Shown here piece after piece: positions 26,885-35,808 of a stretch of DNA of 60,575 bases. A program made the position numbers and the translations under genes. This DNA is from Bacteroidales bacterium UBA1205 (GTDB lineage Bacteria; Bacteroidota; Bacteroidia; Bacteroidales; WCHB1-69): contig DBXT01000045.1 of NCBI GenBank assembly GCA_002309615.1, positions 1 to 60,575 on the forward strand, given 5' to 3'. The notes below the pieces were generated by a model that made no database searches, was not told the DNA's origin, and saw only the letters and a list, made by a program, of their open reading frames with translations. Within the stretch, counting starts at the first letter, position 1, and every line of letters starts with the position of its first letter.

Positions 26885-28159
26885 TTATTTGGTGCAAAAA
26901 TCAAACATTTTGTTAAATGCTTGTGTGCATACAGGACAAAAATGATTGTATTTGATTTCTTTCATGCTGCAATGCAGCCATGGGCGGTACAATCCTTGTG
27001 CACAATATCCTGCACCTTCGTATACACCTAATAATTCAGGTTGGTTTTCATCCGCTTCTGTCGGAACAGGGGTGTCGGGAGCCAACATCTTTTTCCATTT
27101 TTTATCAAAATTAACCAAACTGGTGATATTAGGTTCGGCCGGTTCGGTGCCGGCAGGATAAAAATCTTGTACGCTTACTTCCGAAGTGTAATATTCATCA
27201 GCCAGTCCGGCTATGCTATGACCCAACTCGTGTATGCATACATAGTCAAAATATATGTTGTCGGATACGGTGGCATACCAATTGAATATACCGCCTCCGC
27301 CGTATTTTGAAGTGTTGCATATGATAAGTATGGCTTCATAGGGTGTTTTAGCACACAAATCATGCATACGCCAAATGTTTTCTAACATCAGATATCGTTC
27401 TGTCCCCAAGGTGTAAAAAGAGGTTCCTAATATGGTGTTGCATACGGTGGTGCTATCTTTTTCTCGTGATATGCCCGATACTCGGGAATAACTTAACAAT
27501 GCCCTTATGTTAATCCTGTCGGCATTGGATTTATAAGGCTCACAATTTAGTATGGCTTGCGCACCTCGTTGAATGTCTGTGCGTAATTTGGCACTGTCTT
27601 CTATGCTGTATCCTTCGGGGATGATAAGCAAATCGTAGGCGTGACTGTAATGTGTGCCTATGTGTAAATCCACAACTTTGCATTGGGGTTTTAAAGTGTT
27701 GATTTTTTGCTTAACAGGGAAAAATATAGTGTATTTATATTCGTATTCCGCTCCTTGTTTGCGAGTGTAGAATCTTATTTCCGCATTTTGTTTGGGCATG
27801 GGTATCATCACACTTTCTTCAAACGATTTGCTCGTGGTTTTTCCGGCTTCGGTGGTGCGATATTCTCCCATGAGCGTATTGTAGGTATAGCTGTAAATAA
27901 GTGTGCCGGTGCTTAAATCATATACTTCCACTTTTTGATTGCCGTATTCAAAAGTGTCTATAAGATTTACTTTGGATTTATACCATGCTCCTTGTATGGC
28001 ATAAGATGAAAATACGTAGGTATCGTTGTTAATATCGCCTATGTGCAAGTAATCTATCCGCAGCGTCAGCGGTTTGAAGTATCGGGAAAATGATTGAGAC
28101 TGCCCCGTATGACATAATGCAACAAGCGATAAGATTACGGGAATGATAATTCTTTTCAT
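26885..28159 (-). CDS. Secreted M64 (IgA-peptidase-like) zinc metallopeptidase
   Basis: 424-residue exported protein of the M64 family (named for a Clostridium ramosum IgA protease). A signal peptide ends near TGQSQ. Residues about 25-150 form the M64 N-terminal beta domain. The catalytic domain contains YDLLIIPEGYSIEDSAKL, the zinc site HELGHSIAGLADEYY near residue 312 (HExxH plus downstream acidic ligand), and a C-terminal cysteine-bearing segment CSMKEIKYNHFCPVCTQAF that is common in this family. Its natural substrate is unknown, and IgA cleavage cannot be inferred from sequence. It lies downstream of the mini SPFH-tail gene and may share its transcript. Confidence 0.88.
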   Translation of the reverse strand: MKRIIIPVILSLVALCHTGQSQSFSRYFKPLTLRIDYLHIGDINNDTYVFSSYAIQGAWYKSKVNLIDTFEYGNQKVEVYDLSTGTLIYSYTYNTLMGEYRTTEAGKTTSKSFEESVMIPMPKQNAEIRFYTRKQGAEYEYKYTIFFPVKQKINTLKPQCKVVDLHIGTHYSHAYDLLIIPEGYSIEDSAKLRTDIQRGAQAILNCEPYKSNADRINIRALLSYSRVSGISREKDSTTVCNTILGTSFYTLGTERYLMLENIWRMHDLCAKTPYEAILIICNTSKYGGGGIFNWYATVSDNIYFDYVCIHELGHSIAGLADEYYTSEVSVQDFYPAGTEPAEPNITSLVNFDKKWKKMLAPDTPVPTEADENQPELLGVYEGAGYCAQGLYRPWLHCSMKEIKYNHFCPVCTQAFNKMFDFCTK

Positions 28160-28216
28160 TTGTCGTTTTTATTTTATGTGAAAAATCAAGTTAGAAAAAT
28201 ATTGTTTCGCTTTACA

Positions 28217-28606
28217 CTAACGCATCATTCTGGATGCTTCCAATATGGGTAAATTAGCTTCGGTAGGCACGTATATTACGGAGTTGCTTTCATCGTATAA
28301 GGCTTGTATCCAAAGATAAGTAAGATAATCTTTATTATCTTTTAGGCTGCCGCCTATAATTTCATTGGCCTTAGCTACACCTTCGGCACGGATGATTTCT
28401 GCCTCGGCTCTGAATGAAGCACTCTCTTTTTCGGCACGGGCCTCTTCCACTTTAATTTTTCTGTTTTGTTCTGCACGTGAAAATTCTGCTTTACCTCTCA
28501 TTTCCTGTTGCCATACATTGTATAACGGCATGCCGAACATTAAACCGAAAAGTACTGCTGCAGCAATAACGAATAAAATGATAATTCCTTTAATTTTGAT
28601 ATTCAT
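28217..28606 (-). CDS. Small membrane protein resembling the C-terminal helix of SPFH/prohibitin proteins
   Basis: 129 residues: one N-terminal transmembrane helix (about 8-28), a long charged helix (about 35-85) rich in Ala, Glu, Lys and Arg (EEARAEKESASFRAEAEIIRA), then GVAKANEIIGGSL and a short tail ending LPILEASRMMR. This is the layout of the C-terminal coiled part of stomatin/prohibitin/HflK-type proteins without the SPFH (band 7) domain itself. I recall similar standalone proteins in Bacteroidota with no assigned function. It may oligomerise at the membrane or assist a membrane protease such as FtsH. It has its own TACCTTTG promoter. Confidence 0.75.
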   Translation of the reverse strand: MNIKIKGIIILFVIAAAVLFGLMFGMPLYNVWQQEMRGKAEFSRAEQNRKIKVEEARAEKESASFRAEAEIIRAEGVAKANEIIGGSLKDNKDYLTYLWIQALYDESNSVIYVPTEANLPILEASRMMR

Positions 28607-28681
28607 AATGTGTATTTGTTTAAGTAATAAAAATTATAAATTAAATTCAACGTTTTTTATGGAGAACCATAAATACATGTG

Positions 28682-28689
28682 CAAAGGTA
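28682..28689 (-). promoter_or_regulatory. -7 element TACCTTTG for the mini SPFH-tail gene
   Basis: Exact TAnnTTTG followed by GCA on the minus strand, 76 bases upstream of the start at 28606. It may also drive the M64 gene. Confidence 0.6.
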
Positions 28690-28756
28690 GTATTTTTTTA
28701 GCAATACGATGCTATATTATTCACAGAATACCTTTTGTCGGTTCATTTTTTTGTGC

Positions 28757-28764
28757 TATTTTTG
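28757..28764 (+). promoter_or_regulatory. -7 element TATTTTTG with -33 TTTG for the CDF gene
   Basis: Exact TAnnTTTG followed by GCA, 23 bases before ATG 28788. A TTTG at 28734-28737 has the centre-to-centre spacing (about 25 bases) expected for the Bacteroidota -33 box. Confidence 0.65.
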
Positions 28765-28787
28765 CACATGCAAAAAAATAATCAGTG

Positions 28788-29900
28788 ATGGAAAAAGAAA
28801 TAAGAGTCAAACAAATTACACGTACCAGTATAATAGGTATAATCACCAACATTTTTTTAAGTGTTTTTAAAGCAACTGTCGGGCTGATATCCGGTTCTAT
28901 TGCGATAGTGTTGGATGCAGTGAATAATTTAACGGATGCCTTGTCTTCGGTGATAACGATAGTCGGCATCAAGTTGGCTCGTCGTTCTCCCGATAAAACC
29001 CACCCGTTCGGTTACGGCCGTATAGAATACATGAGTGCAATAGTAATTACGGGTATTGTATTTGCAGCAGGTGCTACTTCATTGGTGGAGTCAATAAAAA
29101 AAATAATTCATCCGCAGTTGCCGGAATACAGCACTGCCGCTATTATAGTCGTGGTGGTAGCCATAGTGGTGAAATTGTTGTTGGGAAAATATGTCAGCAA
29201 TCAAGGAAAAAAATATAATTCCGATGCACTTAAGGCATCCGGCGCCGATGCTTCTTTTGATGCTATCATTTCTTTTACCACTTTGGTAGGTGCCGTTATT
29301 ACCATAATATGGAATATATCTATAGATGGTTATATAGGAGCGGTAATATCATTGTTTATCATGAAAGCGGGTCTGGAAATGTTGTTCAGTCCGTTAAGAC
29401 AATTGCTCGGCACTCGTAATGATAGTGTGCTGACGCGTGAAATCAAGCGGGATATAGCTTCTTTTGAAGGCGTTAACGGTGTCTATGATTTGATTTTAAA
29501 TAATTATGGTCCAGAAATGGCCATCGGTTCCGTGCATATAGAGGTGTCCGATACCTTGTCATCTAAAGAGGTGTTTTTGTTAACCAAGCGTATACAACGT
29601 CAAATGAGGAATAAATATCACATATTTTTCACCATAGGTATCTATGCCGTTAATACCCAAGAAGGGGAATTGAAAAATATGCAAGAGACCATCAAACCGT
29701 TGGTGTACAATCATCAGGGGGTGATAGGTGTGCATGCTGTGTTTATTGATGTGGAAAACAAATTAATATCATTTGATATGGTGGTGGACTTTGAAGTTCG
29801 CGATATTCCCGCTTTGCAATCGGAAGTGATGAAGCAAGTGCAGGAATTATATCCTGAATATGCAGTAGAAATTAATATAGATACCAATTATAGCGATTAA
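28788..29900 (+). CDS. Cation diffusion facilitator (CDF) transporter
   Basis: 370-residue cation efflux protein that would export Zn2+ or another divalent metal using the proton gradient. Six helices occupy about residues 12-205. Metal-site elements are IVLDAVNNLTDALSS in helix 2, the cytoplasmic loop HPFGYGRIEYMSA, and SGADASFDAIISF in helix 5 (DxxxD). Histidine is replaced at some classic positions, so metal selectivity is unclear. The C-terminal cytoplasmic ferredoxin-like domain spans about 210-370 and looks duplicated, which makes the protein longer than short CDF proteins. Start set at ATG 28788 rather than the GTG three bases before. Confidence 0.88.
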   Translation: MEKEIRVKQITRTSIIGIITNIFLSVFKATVGLISGSIAIVLDAVNNLTDALSSVITIVGIKLARRSPDKTHPFGYGRIEYMSAIVITGIVFAAGATSLVESIKKIIHPQLPEYSTAAIIVVVVAIVVKLLLGKYVSNQGKKYNSDALKASGADASFDAIISFTTLVGAVITIIWNISIDGYIGAVISLFIMKAGLEMLFSPLRQLLGTRNDSVLTREIKRDIASFEGVNGVYDLILNNYGPEMAIGSVHIEVSDTLSSKEVFLLTKRIQRQMRNKYHIFFTIGIYAVNTQEGELKNMQETIKPLVYNHQGVIGVHAVFIDVENKLISFDMVVDFEVRDIPALQSEVMKQVQELYPEYAVEINIDTNYSD

Positions 29901-29927
29901 AATCGGCGAATTGCTGAACGGTTTGCC

Positions 29928-29955
29928 AAACAAATGAGGAGAACCCTCCTTGTTT
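29928..29955 (+). terminator. Possible weak terminator after the CDF gene
   Basis: Imperfect hairpin (AAACAA and GAGG pairing with CCTC and TTGTTT across a small internal bulge) 28 bases after the CDF stop. The following T content is modest, so it is only a candidate. Confidence 0.4.
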
Positions 29956-30089
29956 CTATCGGTGGAATGTTTTTTTCGCCTTGTCAGTTTTTTTGGATTT
30001 TAAATTAATATTGTAATACAAAGGAAAACAGTGTTATACATTTTTTTATGAATGTGATAAATAAAGGTGTCAAAATATAAAAAAAGTGT

Positions 30090-30097
30090 TATATTTG
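30090..30097 (+). promoter_or_regulatory. -7 element TATATTTG for the 30170 beta-barrel gene
   Basis: Exact TAnnTTTG followed by GCG, 72 bases before the ATG at 30170. The predicted leader contains a 17-codon ATG frame with no visible significance. Confidence 0.6.
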
Positions 30098-30169
30098 CGG
30101 ATTGAAAAATGGCTACTATAAGAGACCATTTGATATATTGTATTTTTATAATGGTAATTTAAAAAAATA

Positions 30170-30883
30170 ATGAAAAAGAATTTAATGATAATTGTGCTTG
30201 CTTTATTTATAATAGCGAGCGGGACATCGCAAGTTTCGCATGGGTTGAAAATATATTCAACAGTAGAATGCGATATTTATTTGCTACGGTATATTCACTT
30301 TGAAGATAATCAGGAGCAGATGCAAACACTATGTGTTCAACCATATATAGGAGGAAGTGTAGGCGGATTGTATTATTTGAAAATAAGAAATGGTTTTAAT
30401 TTTTCAATAGGATTGGGTTATTCATCTGCAGGATACAAAAACGAACAGAAAAATCTGCCTTTAAAATTTGAAGATATAGGCAGGTATCACAGTGTTTCAG
30501 TCCCTATTATATTCGGATATGATTTTTGGTTAAAAGAAAAACACAGCATAGGCCTAATGCTGGGTTTGCAATTTGATTTTTTATGTAGGACAGCTCTATT
30601 ATTTAAAGAGCAATGGTCTGACGGGGTCGTCAATGAAGAAAAAAGAGTATTGTTGTCATCAAAATCGGGACATTCAATTTCGCAACTGACATCGCCGATA
30701 GTTCTTTTAGGCGTTCTATATCATTATAGTCCGACAGAACGCATTGTTTTTGAGTTCGGACCGCAAATATCATATTCATTTGCAGCAAGAGGAGATGAGC
30801 CGTTAAAAAACGCATACGATGCAAATCAACAACATAATTTGAGCCTTGGTGTGAGATTGGGTATTAGGTATATGTTTAATTGA
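30170..30883 (+). CDS. Small outer-membrane beta-barrel protein (PorT-like)
   Basis: 237-residue exported protein with a signal peptide (residues 1-21, ending GTSQ). Strands such as VQPYIGGSVGGLYYLKI, FNFSIGLGYSSAGYK and HSIGLMLGLQF follow, and the last strand is NLSLGVRLGIRYMFN with an aromatic C-terminal residue before the end. This fits an 8-stranded outer-membrane barrel of the PorT/OMP_b-brl type. The function could be structural or unknown. It is monocistronic, between a -7 element and a strong terminator. Confidence 0.75.
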   Translation: MKKNLMIIVLALFIIASGTSQVSHGLKIYSTVECDIYLLRYIHFEDNQEQMQTLCVQPYIGGSVGGLYYLKIRNGFNFSIGLGYSSAGYKNEQKNLPLKFEDIGRYHSVSVPIIFGYDFWLKEKHSIGLMLGLQFDFLCRTALLFKEQWSDGVVNEEKRVLLSSKSGHSISQLTSPIVLLGVLYHYSPTERIVFEFGPQISYSFAARGDEPLKNAYDANQQHNLSLGVRLGIRYMFN

Positions 30884-30922
30884 GCAAGTTTTTTAACGGG
30901 TATTATTTAACACATGGCATTC

Positions 30923-30947
30923 AAAAGGAACCACAAGGTTCCTTTTT
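30923..30947 (+). terminator. Intrinsic terminator after the beta-barrel gene
   Basis: 10-bp stem AAAAGGAACC / GGTTCCTTTT with loop ACAA, followed by T residues, 39 bases after the stop. Confidence 0.85.
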
Positions 30948-31206
30948 GATTTTTTCATTGGAGTATTTTATAGCGACAGAACGAAGCCGGTAATAGTATA
31001 ACTATTTGGTAATAAGTAGTAATTAACTTGTTTCTTGTGCGGCTTTTGTAAGGGGAGAATGTCAATTTTGTTAAACTTTTGTTGTGAAAAAAAAATGGAC
31101 AATAAAAAAAATCGCAATAAAAAAATGCTAATTTTGCACATTGAAAATTTTGCTTTTTGCCTATGTGGCAAATATAGAATAATAATGTAATTAAATAGAA
31201 TAAAAA
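30948..31206 (+). promoter_or_regulatory. gcvP upstream region with -7 element and leader hairpin
   Basis: This gene-free stretch (323 bases counting the terminator) contains TAATTTTG at 31129-31136, an exact -7 match followed by CA, 70 bases before gcvP. In the predicted leader, TTTGCC (31156-31161) and GGCAAA (31167-31172) form a small hairpin. I looked for a glycine riboswitch and saw none of its conserved elements. Confidence 0.6.
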
Positions 31207-34056
31207 ATGGTAAATAGTAGTTTTACATCTCGTCAAGTAGGTCCGTCGCCTAAAGATGTAGAAAAAATGTTAAAAGTGATAGGTGTTTCATCCATGGATG
31301 AGCTCATAGAAAAAACCATACCTTCGGCAATACGTTTGCCCAAGGCTTTGAACTTGCCTGAAGGCATGAGCGAATATGAATTCACTAATCATATTCATGC
31401 CTTGGCTGCTCAAAATAAAATTTACCGCACTTACATCGGTATGGGTTATTATAATACGATAGTTCCCGCCGTAATAATGCGTAATGTGTTTGAGAATGCA
31501 GGTTGGTATACCGCATACACTCCGTATCAAACGGAGATATCCCAAGGCAGGTTGGAAGCATTGATGACTTATCAGACCATGGTAGCCGATATGACAGGAA
31601 TGCCCTTGTCGAATGCTTCTTTATTGGATGAAGCCACCGCAGGCGGTGAATGTATGATCATGTTCTATAATTCCCGTAGCAGAGAGGCTGTGAAAAACGG
31701 TGTCAATAAGTTTTTTGTAGATGAAAATGTATTTCCGCAAACCATAGATGTTATTCGCACCAATGCCGCTCCTCGTAATATAGAGGTGATAGTAGGCAAG
31801 GCAGCGGAAGTACAATTAGATAATTCCTATTTCGGTGCCATAGTACAATATCCCAATCAATTTGGAGAAGTGTGCGATTATACTGATTATATTGCCAAAG
31901 CTCACCAGGCAGGTGTATTGGTAGGTGTGGCATCCGATTTGTTGGCATTGGCTTTGTTGAAAACCCCCGGTGAAATGGGTGCAGATTGCGCTTTCGGTTC
32001 CGCTCAGCGTTTCGGAACACCTATGGGTTTCGGCGGTCCTGCAGCAGGGTTCTTCGCTATTACCGAAACCTTCAAACGTGCTTTCCCCGGACGTATTATC
32101 GGTTGGACCATAGATGCAAAAGGGAACAAGGCTCTTCGTATGGCTTTGGGTACAAGAGAACAACATATCAAAAGAGAAAAAGCCACATCCAACATATGCA
32201 CCTCTCAAGCTTTGGTGGCTATCATGAGCGGTTTTTATGCCGCATGGCACGGTCCTCAAGGCATAAAAGAAATAGCGTTGGCCGTTCATAATAAAGCTAA
32301 AAAATTAGCTTTGGAAATGGTGAAATACGGTTACAAACAACACAATCGTTATTTCTTTGATACTTTAGCCGTTCAATGTCCTGTTAAAACGGATGTGGTG
32401 CGTAAGGTGGCTTTGGAAAACAAAATTAATTTCCGCTATATATGCGATGAATGCATAGGCATCAGTATAGACGAAACCACTTCTTTGAACGATATTAACG
32501 ATATATTGCGGGTGTTGGCTACGGCAGCAGGTCGTGATTTTGAACCGGTATGTTGCAACGGCTCATGTTCCTGTGAATGTGATGAAACTATTGCCCCTAA
32601 CTTAAAACGTACCTCCGCCTATTTGACACATCCTGTCTTCAACACTTATCATTCCGAAACGGAGATGATGCGTTATATGAAGAAATTGGAAGTGAAAGAT
32701 TTGTCCTTAAATCGTGCAATGATACCGTTAGGAAGTTGTACCATGAAATTAAACGCAGCAGCCGAAATGATGCCTTTAAGCTGGGCTGAATTCGGTGCTA
32801 TACATCCGTTTGTTCCTGCCGATCAGGCACAAGGATATTTAACCATGATACACGAAATAGAAAAAATATTGTGTGAAGTCACCGGTTTTGCCGGCATTTC
32901 ATTGCAACCCAATGCAGGAAGTGCAGGTGAATACAGCGGTTTGACGGTGATACGCAATTATCATTTGTCTCGTGGCGATGTGAATAGAAACGTTTGTTTG
33001 ATTCCCGCATCTGCTCATGGTACCAATCCTGCCTCTGCCGCTAAAGCCGGAATGAATATAGTGGTGGTAAAATGTGCCGCCAATGGCGATGTGGATGTAG
33101 CTGATTTAAAAGAAAAAGCAGAAGCCAACAAAGAAAATTTATCCTGTTTGATGATCACCTATCCGTCAACACATGGAATTTTCGAAGAGTCTATATTGGA
33201 AATTATTGATATCATACATCAAAATGGAGGTCTGGTATATATGGATGGTGCCAATATGAATGCACAGGTAGGGTTGACTTCTCCCGGTTACATGGGTGCC
33301 GATGTGTGTCATTTGAATTTACACAAAACTTTCGGTATGCCTCACGGCGGTGGCGGTCCCGGTGTGGGTCCTATCGGTGTATCAGCTAAATTGATAGACT
33401 TCTTGCCATCGCATTCCCAAGTAAAAGTGGGAGGGTCAAAAGGTAATGCCATGAGTGCCGCACCATATGGCAGTGCTATGCTTTTGCCCATCACATACGG
33501 TTATTTGAAAATGTTGGGAAGAGACGGCTTAACCGATGCTACACGTTATGCCATATTGAATGCTAATTATATTAAAGCACGTTTACAAGCTTATTATAAA
33601 ATATTATATGTAGGCAGTCAAGGTATGTGCGGTCATGAAATGATAGTGGACTTCAGTGAATATAGTTTGAAAGTGAGTGTGGGAGATGTAGCCAAACGTT
33701 TGATGGACTATGGTTTCCATGCTCCTACTGTAGCATTCCCCGTTCATAATACTTTAATGGTAGAACCTACCGAAAGTGAGCCCTTGAGCGAATTAGACCG
33801 TTTGTGTGACGCGTTTATAGCCATACGCCAAGAAATTCAAGATGTGATGGACGGCAAATACGAGGAAAAGAACAATCCTATTTACAACGCTCCTCATACC
33901 ATGCAAGTGGTGTGTGCCGATGAATGGAATTTGCCTTATAGTCGTCAAAAAGCGGCGTTCCCGCAAGCACATGATGATAAATATTGGCCTACCATCAGCA
34001 AGATAGACGATGCTTATGGTGATAGAAATTTACAGGCAGTATGGCCGGTAGAATAA
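31207..34056 (+). CDS. Glycine dehydrogenase (decarboxylating), P protein, single chain
   Basis: PLP-dependent P protein of the glycine cleavage system. It decarboxylates glycine and passes the aminomethyl group to lipoylated H protein. The 949-residue length shows the fused alpha-beta form. The N-terminal half has FIGMGYYNT-like IGMGYYNTIVPAV and PYQTEISQGRLEALMTYQT. The C-terminal half has the catalytic PLP lysine in CHLNLHKTFGMPHGGGGPG (Lys707). A Cys-rich stretch, CNGSCSCECDE, at the junction between halves (about residues 448-458) is unusual. The H and T protein genes are not in the window. aqpZ follows 46 bases later. Confidence 0.96.
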   Translation: MVNSSFTSRQVGPSPKDVEKMLKVIGVSSMDELIEKTIPSAIRLPKALNLPEGMSEYEFTNHIHALAAQNKIYRTYIGMGYYNTIVPAVIMRNVFENAGWYTAYTPYQTEISQGRLEALMTYQTMVADMTGMPLSNASLLDEATAGGECMIMFYNSRSREAVKNGVNKFFVDENVFPQTIDVIRTNAAPRNIEVIVGKAAEVQLDNSYFGAIVQYPNQFGEVCDYTDYIAKAHQAGVLVGVASDLLALALLKTPGEMGADCAFGSAQRFGTPMGFGGPAAGFFAITETFKRAFPGRIIGWTIDAKGNKALRMALGTREQHIKREKATSNICTSQALVAIMSGFYAAWHGPQGIKEIALAVHNKAKKLALEMVKYGYKQHNRYFFDTLAVQCPVKTDVVRKVALENKINFRYICDECIGISIDETTSLNDINDILRVLATAAGRDFEPVCCNGSCSCECDETIAPNLKRTSAYLTHPVFNTYHSETEMMRYMKKLEVKDLSLNRAMIPLGSCTMKLNAAAEMMPLSWAEFGAIHPFVPADQAQGYLTMIHEIEKILCEVTGFAGISLQPNAGSAGEYSGLTVIRNYHLSRGDVNRNVCLIPASAHGTNPASAAKAGMNIVVVKCAANGDVDVADLKEKAEANKENLSCLMITYPSTHGIFEESILEIIDIIHQNGGLVYMDGANMNAQVGLTSPGYMGADVCHLNLHKTFGMPHGGGGPGVGPIGVSAKLIDFLPSHSQVKVGGSKGNAMSAAPYGSAMLLPITYGYLKMLGRDGLTDATRYAILNANYIKARLQAYYKILYVGSQGMCGHEMIVDFSEYSLKVSVGDVAKRLMDYGFHAPTVAFPVHNTLMVEPTESEPLSELDRLCDAFIAIRQEIQDVMDGKYEEKNNPIYNAPHTMQVVCADEWNLPYSRQKAAFPQAHDDKYWPTISKIDDAYGDRNLQAVWPVE

Positions 34057-34102
34057 TATTAAGCAGAACAGTCAACATTAGTATTAACATAAAATTAAGA
34101 AA

Positions 34103-34789
34103 ATGAGAAAGTATTTTGCAGAAATGATCGGAACATTTGTTCTTACCCTTTTGGGATGTGGCACAGCCATGTTCTTGGGTTGTAACGAACCTGCCGGAGT
34201 AGTGGGCACCGCCATTGCTTTTGGTCTCACAGTGGTAGCCATGGCTTACACCATAGGCAATATCAGCGGTTGTCATATCAATCCTGCTATCACCTTTGCC
34301 GTAGCTCTTTCCGGTAGAATGTCATGGAAAGATGCTTGCGGATATTGGGTTGGTCAAATTATCGGCGGTATCATTGCCGGTGCATGCTTGTTGTTACTTA
34401 CCAATGTAGTGTCAGCTCCTGATCTTACCGGTGGTCTTGGTACCAACGGCGTAGCTAACGCAGGCGGCTGGGCAGGTGCTTGCTTGGTAGAAATAATTGC
34501 TACTTTCATATTCGTATTGGTAGTGCTCGGCACCACCGATGCCAATATCGGAGCAGGCAAAGTTGCAGGTTTGGCAATAGGTCTTACCCTTATTTTGGTA
34601 CACCTTGTATGTATCAATTTAACCGGAACATCTGTTAACCCTGCACGTTCTATAGGACCCGCCATTTTTAACGGAGGACAAGCTTTAACCGATTTGTGGG
34701 TGTTCATAGTAGCGCCTATGGTAGGTGCAGCTCTATCAGCATTGGTATGGCACTGTTTGACTTCCAAATGCTCAAAGGTTAGCGAATAA
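34103..34789 (+). CDS. Aquaporin (AqpZ-like water channel)
   Basis: 228-residue major intrinsic protein with six helices and two NPA half-helices: SGCHINPAITFAVALSGR (Asn about 60) and LTGTSVNPARSIGPAIF (Asn about 179). The arginine after the second NPA (NPAR), together with the short loops, fits a water-selective AqpZ more than a glycerol facilitator. The gene is more GC-rich than most neighbours. It lies 46 bases after gcvP and ends at a strong hairpin, so it may be read through from the gcvP promoter. Confidence 0.93.
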   Translation: MRKYFAEMIGTFVLTLLGCGTAMFLGCNEPAGVVGTAIAFGLTVVAMAYTIGNISGCHINPAITFAVALSGRMSWKDACGYWVGQIIGGIIAGACLLLLTNVVSAPDLTGGLGTNGVANAGGWAGACLVEIIATFIFVLVVLGTTDANIGAGKVAGLAIGLTLILVHLVCINLTGTSVNPARSIGPAIFNGGQALTDLWVFIVAPMVGAALSALVWHCLTSKCSKVSE

Positions 34790-34806
34790 TTCTAACCGTT
34801 GAAATT

Positions 34807-34843
34807 AAAATAGCGGTCAGCATATGCTGACCGCTATTTTTTT
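34807..34843. terminator. Strong terminator between aqpZ and the convergent LOG gene
   Basis: 15-bp perfect stem AAAATAGCGGTCAGC / GCTGACCGCTATTTT around loop ATAT, with a T run on the plus side and a weaker T-rich tail on the minus side. It reaches the stop codon of the LOG gene. Confidence 0.88.
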
Positions 34844-35435
34844 ATTCCTTTTTTACTTTTTGCAACCAAGCGTAATCTTGTGCATAGGTATAATTTAGCA
34901 TTTGTTGTAATAAGGGTTCCGGTTGTGTGGCTTGCAATAGCATTTGGTAATGCTTATGGTATAAAAAACCTTCGTTAATCATTGTTTGCAATTGCAGGAG
35001 CATGCCGTTATAATAGTTGGCGGTGTTGAGCAATCCGACTGGTTTTTCATGAAGGTGCAATTGAGAATAGGTGAGCACTTCAAATAATTCATCCATGGTG
35101 CCGATACCTCCGGGCAGGGCAATGAATCCGTCGGAGATATCCGCCATTATATTTTTTCTTTCGCTCATGCTGTCTACCATGATCATTTCGGTAACATTTT
35201 TGTGGCCGACAGCCTCCGCATTGAAAAATTTGGGCAACACCCCTATTATGTTGCCGTGTAATAATGCCATTTCATCGGCCATGGCACCCATTAATCCTAT
35301 ACTCCCGCCCCCGAAAATGAGGGTGATATTGTTTTCAACAAATAGTCTGCCTAATTGTTGTGCCGCTTGTATGTATAGAGGGTTGTTCCCGCAGCGGGAC
35401 CCGCAAAAAACGCTTATTTTTAATGCTTTTTCCAT
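34842..35435 (-). CDS. LOG family protein (TIGR00730)
   Basis: 197-residue Rossmann-fold protein of the LOG/lysine-decarboxylase-like family. Members hydrolyse nucleoside 5'-monophosphates to base plus ribose-5-phosphate, some acting on cytokinin nucleotides. Signature motifs are CGSRCGNN at the N-terminus, GGGSIGLMGAMADE near residue 43, and the catalytic PGGIGTMDELFEVL near 108. The older lysine decarboxylase label should be avoided. It is monocistronic with a -7 element 23 bases upstream. Confidence 0.9.
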   Translation of the reverse strand: MEKALKISVFCGSRCGNNPLYIQAAQQLGRLFVENNITLIFGGGSIGLMGAMADEMALLHGNIIGVLPKFFNAEAVGHKNVTEMIMVDSMSERKNIMADISDGFIALPGGIGTMDELFEVLTYSQLHLHEKPVGLLNTANYYNGMLLQLQTMINEGFLYHKHYQMLLQATQPEPLLQQMLNYTYAQDYAWLQKVKKE

Positions 35436-35457
35436 ATCAAATGCAATTCTTATATTG

Positions 35458-35465
35458 CAAAGGTA
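35458..35465 (-). promoter_or_regulatory. -7 element TACCTTTG for the LOG gene
   Basis: Exact TAnnTTTG followed by GCA on the minus strand, 23 bases before the start codon. Confidence 0.68.
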
Positions 35466-35604
35466 GCATTTTTAAGCGTATAAATAATTGTTGTTAATAA
35501 TTCTTGAAATTCACCTGCAAATATTTGGTTGTTAAATATTTATGTCGGATGTAAATTTTGTGAAAAAAATTTTTTTTGTCTTATTCCGACAATAAAAAAA
35601 ATGT

Positions 35605-35612
35605 TATCTTTG
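35605..35612 (+). promoter_or_regulatory. -7 element TATCTTTG for the cobalamin riboswitch transcript
   Basis: Exact TAnnTTTG followed by GCA, about 10 bases before the first conserved part of the riboswitch. The predicted leader is close to 295 bases. Confidence 0.7.
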
Positions 35613-35620
35613 CAAACGAT

Positions 35621-35808
35621 TTGGTTCTGTAATGACATTAGTCATTCGGATTAAAAGGGAATAAGGTGAAAATCCTTAACAGTCCCGCTGCTGTAAGTTC
35701 CAAATAAGGATTGTAACAGTAAGTCACTGTCCGAAAAGTGTAAGAAAACACCCAGTAAGGCGGGAAGGCGTTACAATAGGAACAAAGTCAGAAGACCTGC
35801 CCGATCAA
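35621..35808 (+). promoter_or_regulatory. Cobalamin (B12) riboswitch
   Basis: The segment contains the conserved cobalamin aptamer parts in order: GGGAATAAGGTGAAAATCC (35658-35676), then AGTCCCGCTGCTGTAAG, GTAAGTCACTGTCCG, and the B12 box AGTCAGAAGACCTGCC at 35786-35801. It lies between a -7 promoter and a TonB-dependent receptor that it presumably represses when cobalamin is plentiful. Downstream, GCAGGT (35837-35842) can pair with ACCTGC in the B12 box. Together with a GTGAAA/TTTCAC pair closer to the start codon, this suggests a switchable expression platform that controls translation. No T-rich terminator is evident. Confidence 0.92.

Noticed and set aside
26885..28159. M64 gene as an IgA-cleaving virulence protease
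   Set aside because: Only the zinc site and family layout are visible. IgA specificity cannot be inferred from sequence.
30948..31206. Glycine riboswitch before gcvP
   Set aside because: None of the conserved glycine-aptamer elements is present, only a short 6-bp hairpin.
34842..35435. Lysine decarboxylase
   Set aside because: The old family name is misleading. The PGGIGTMDE motif marks a LOG-type nucleotide hydrolase.
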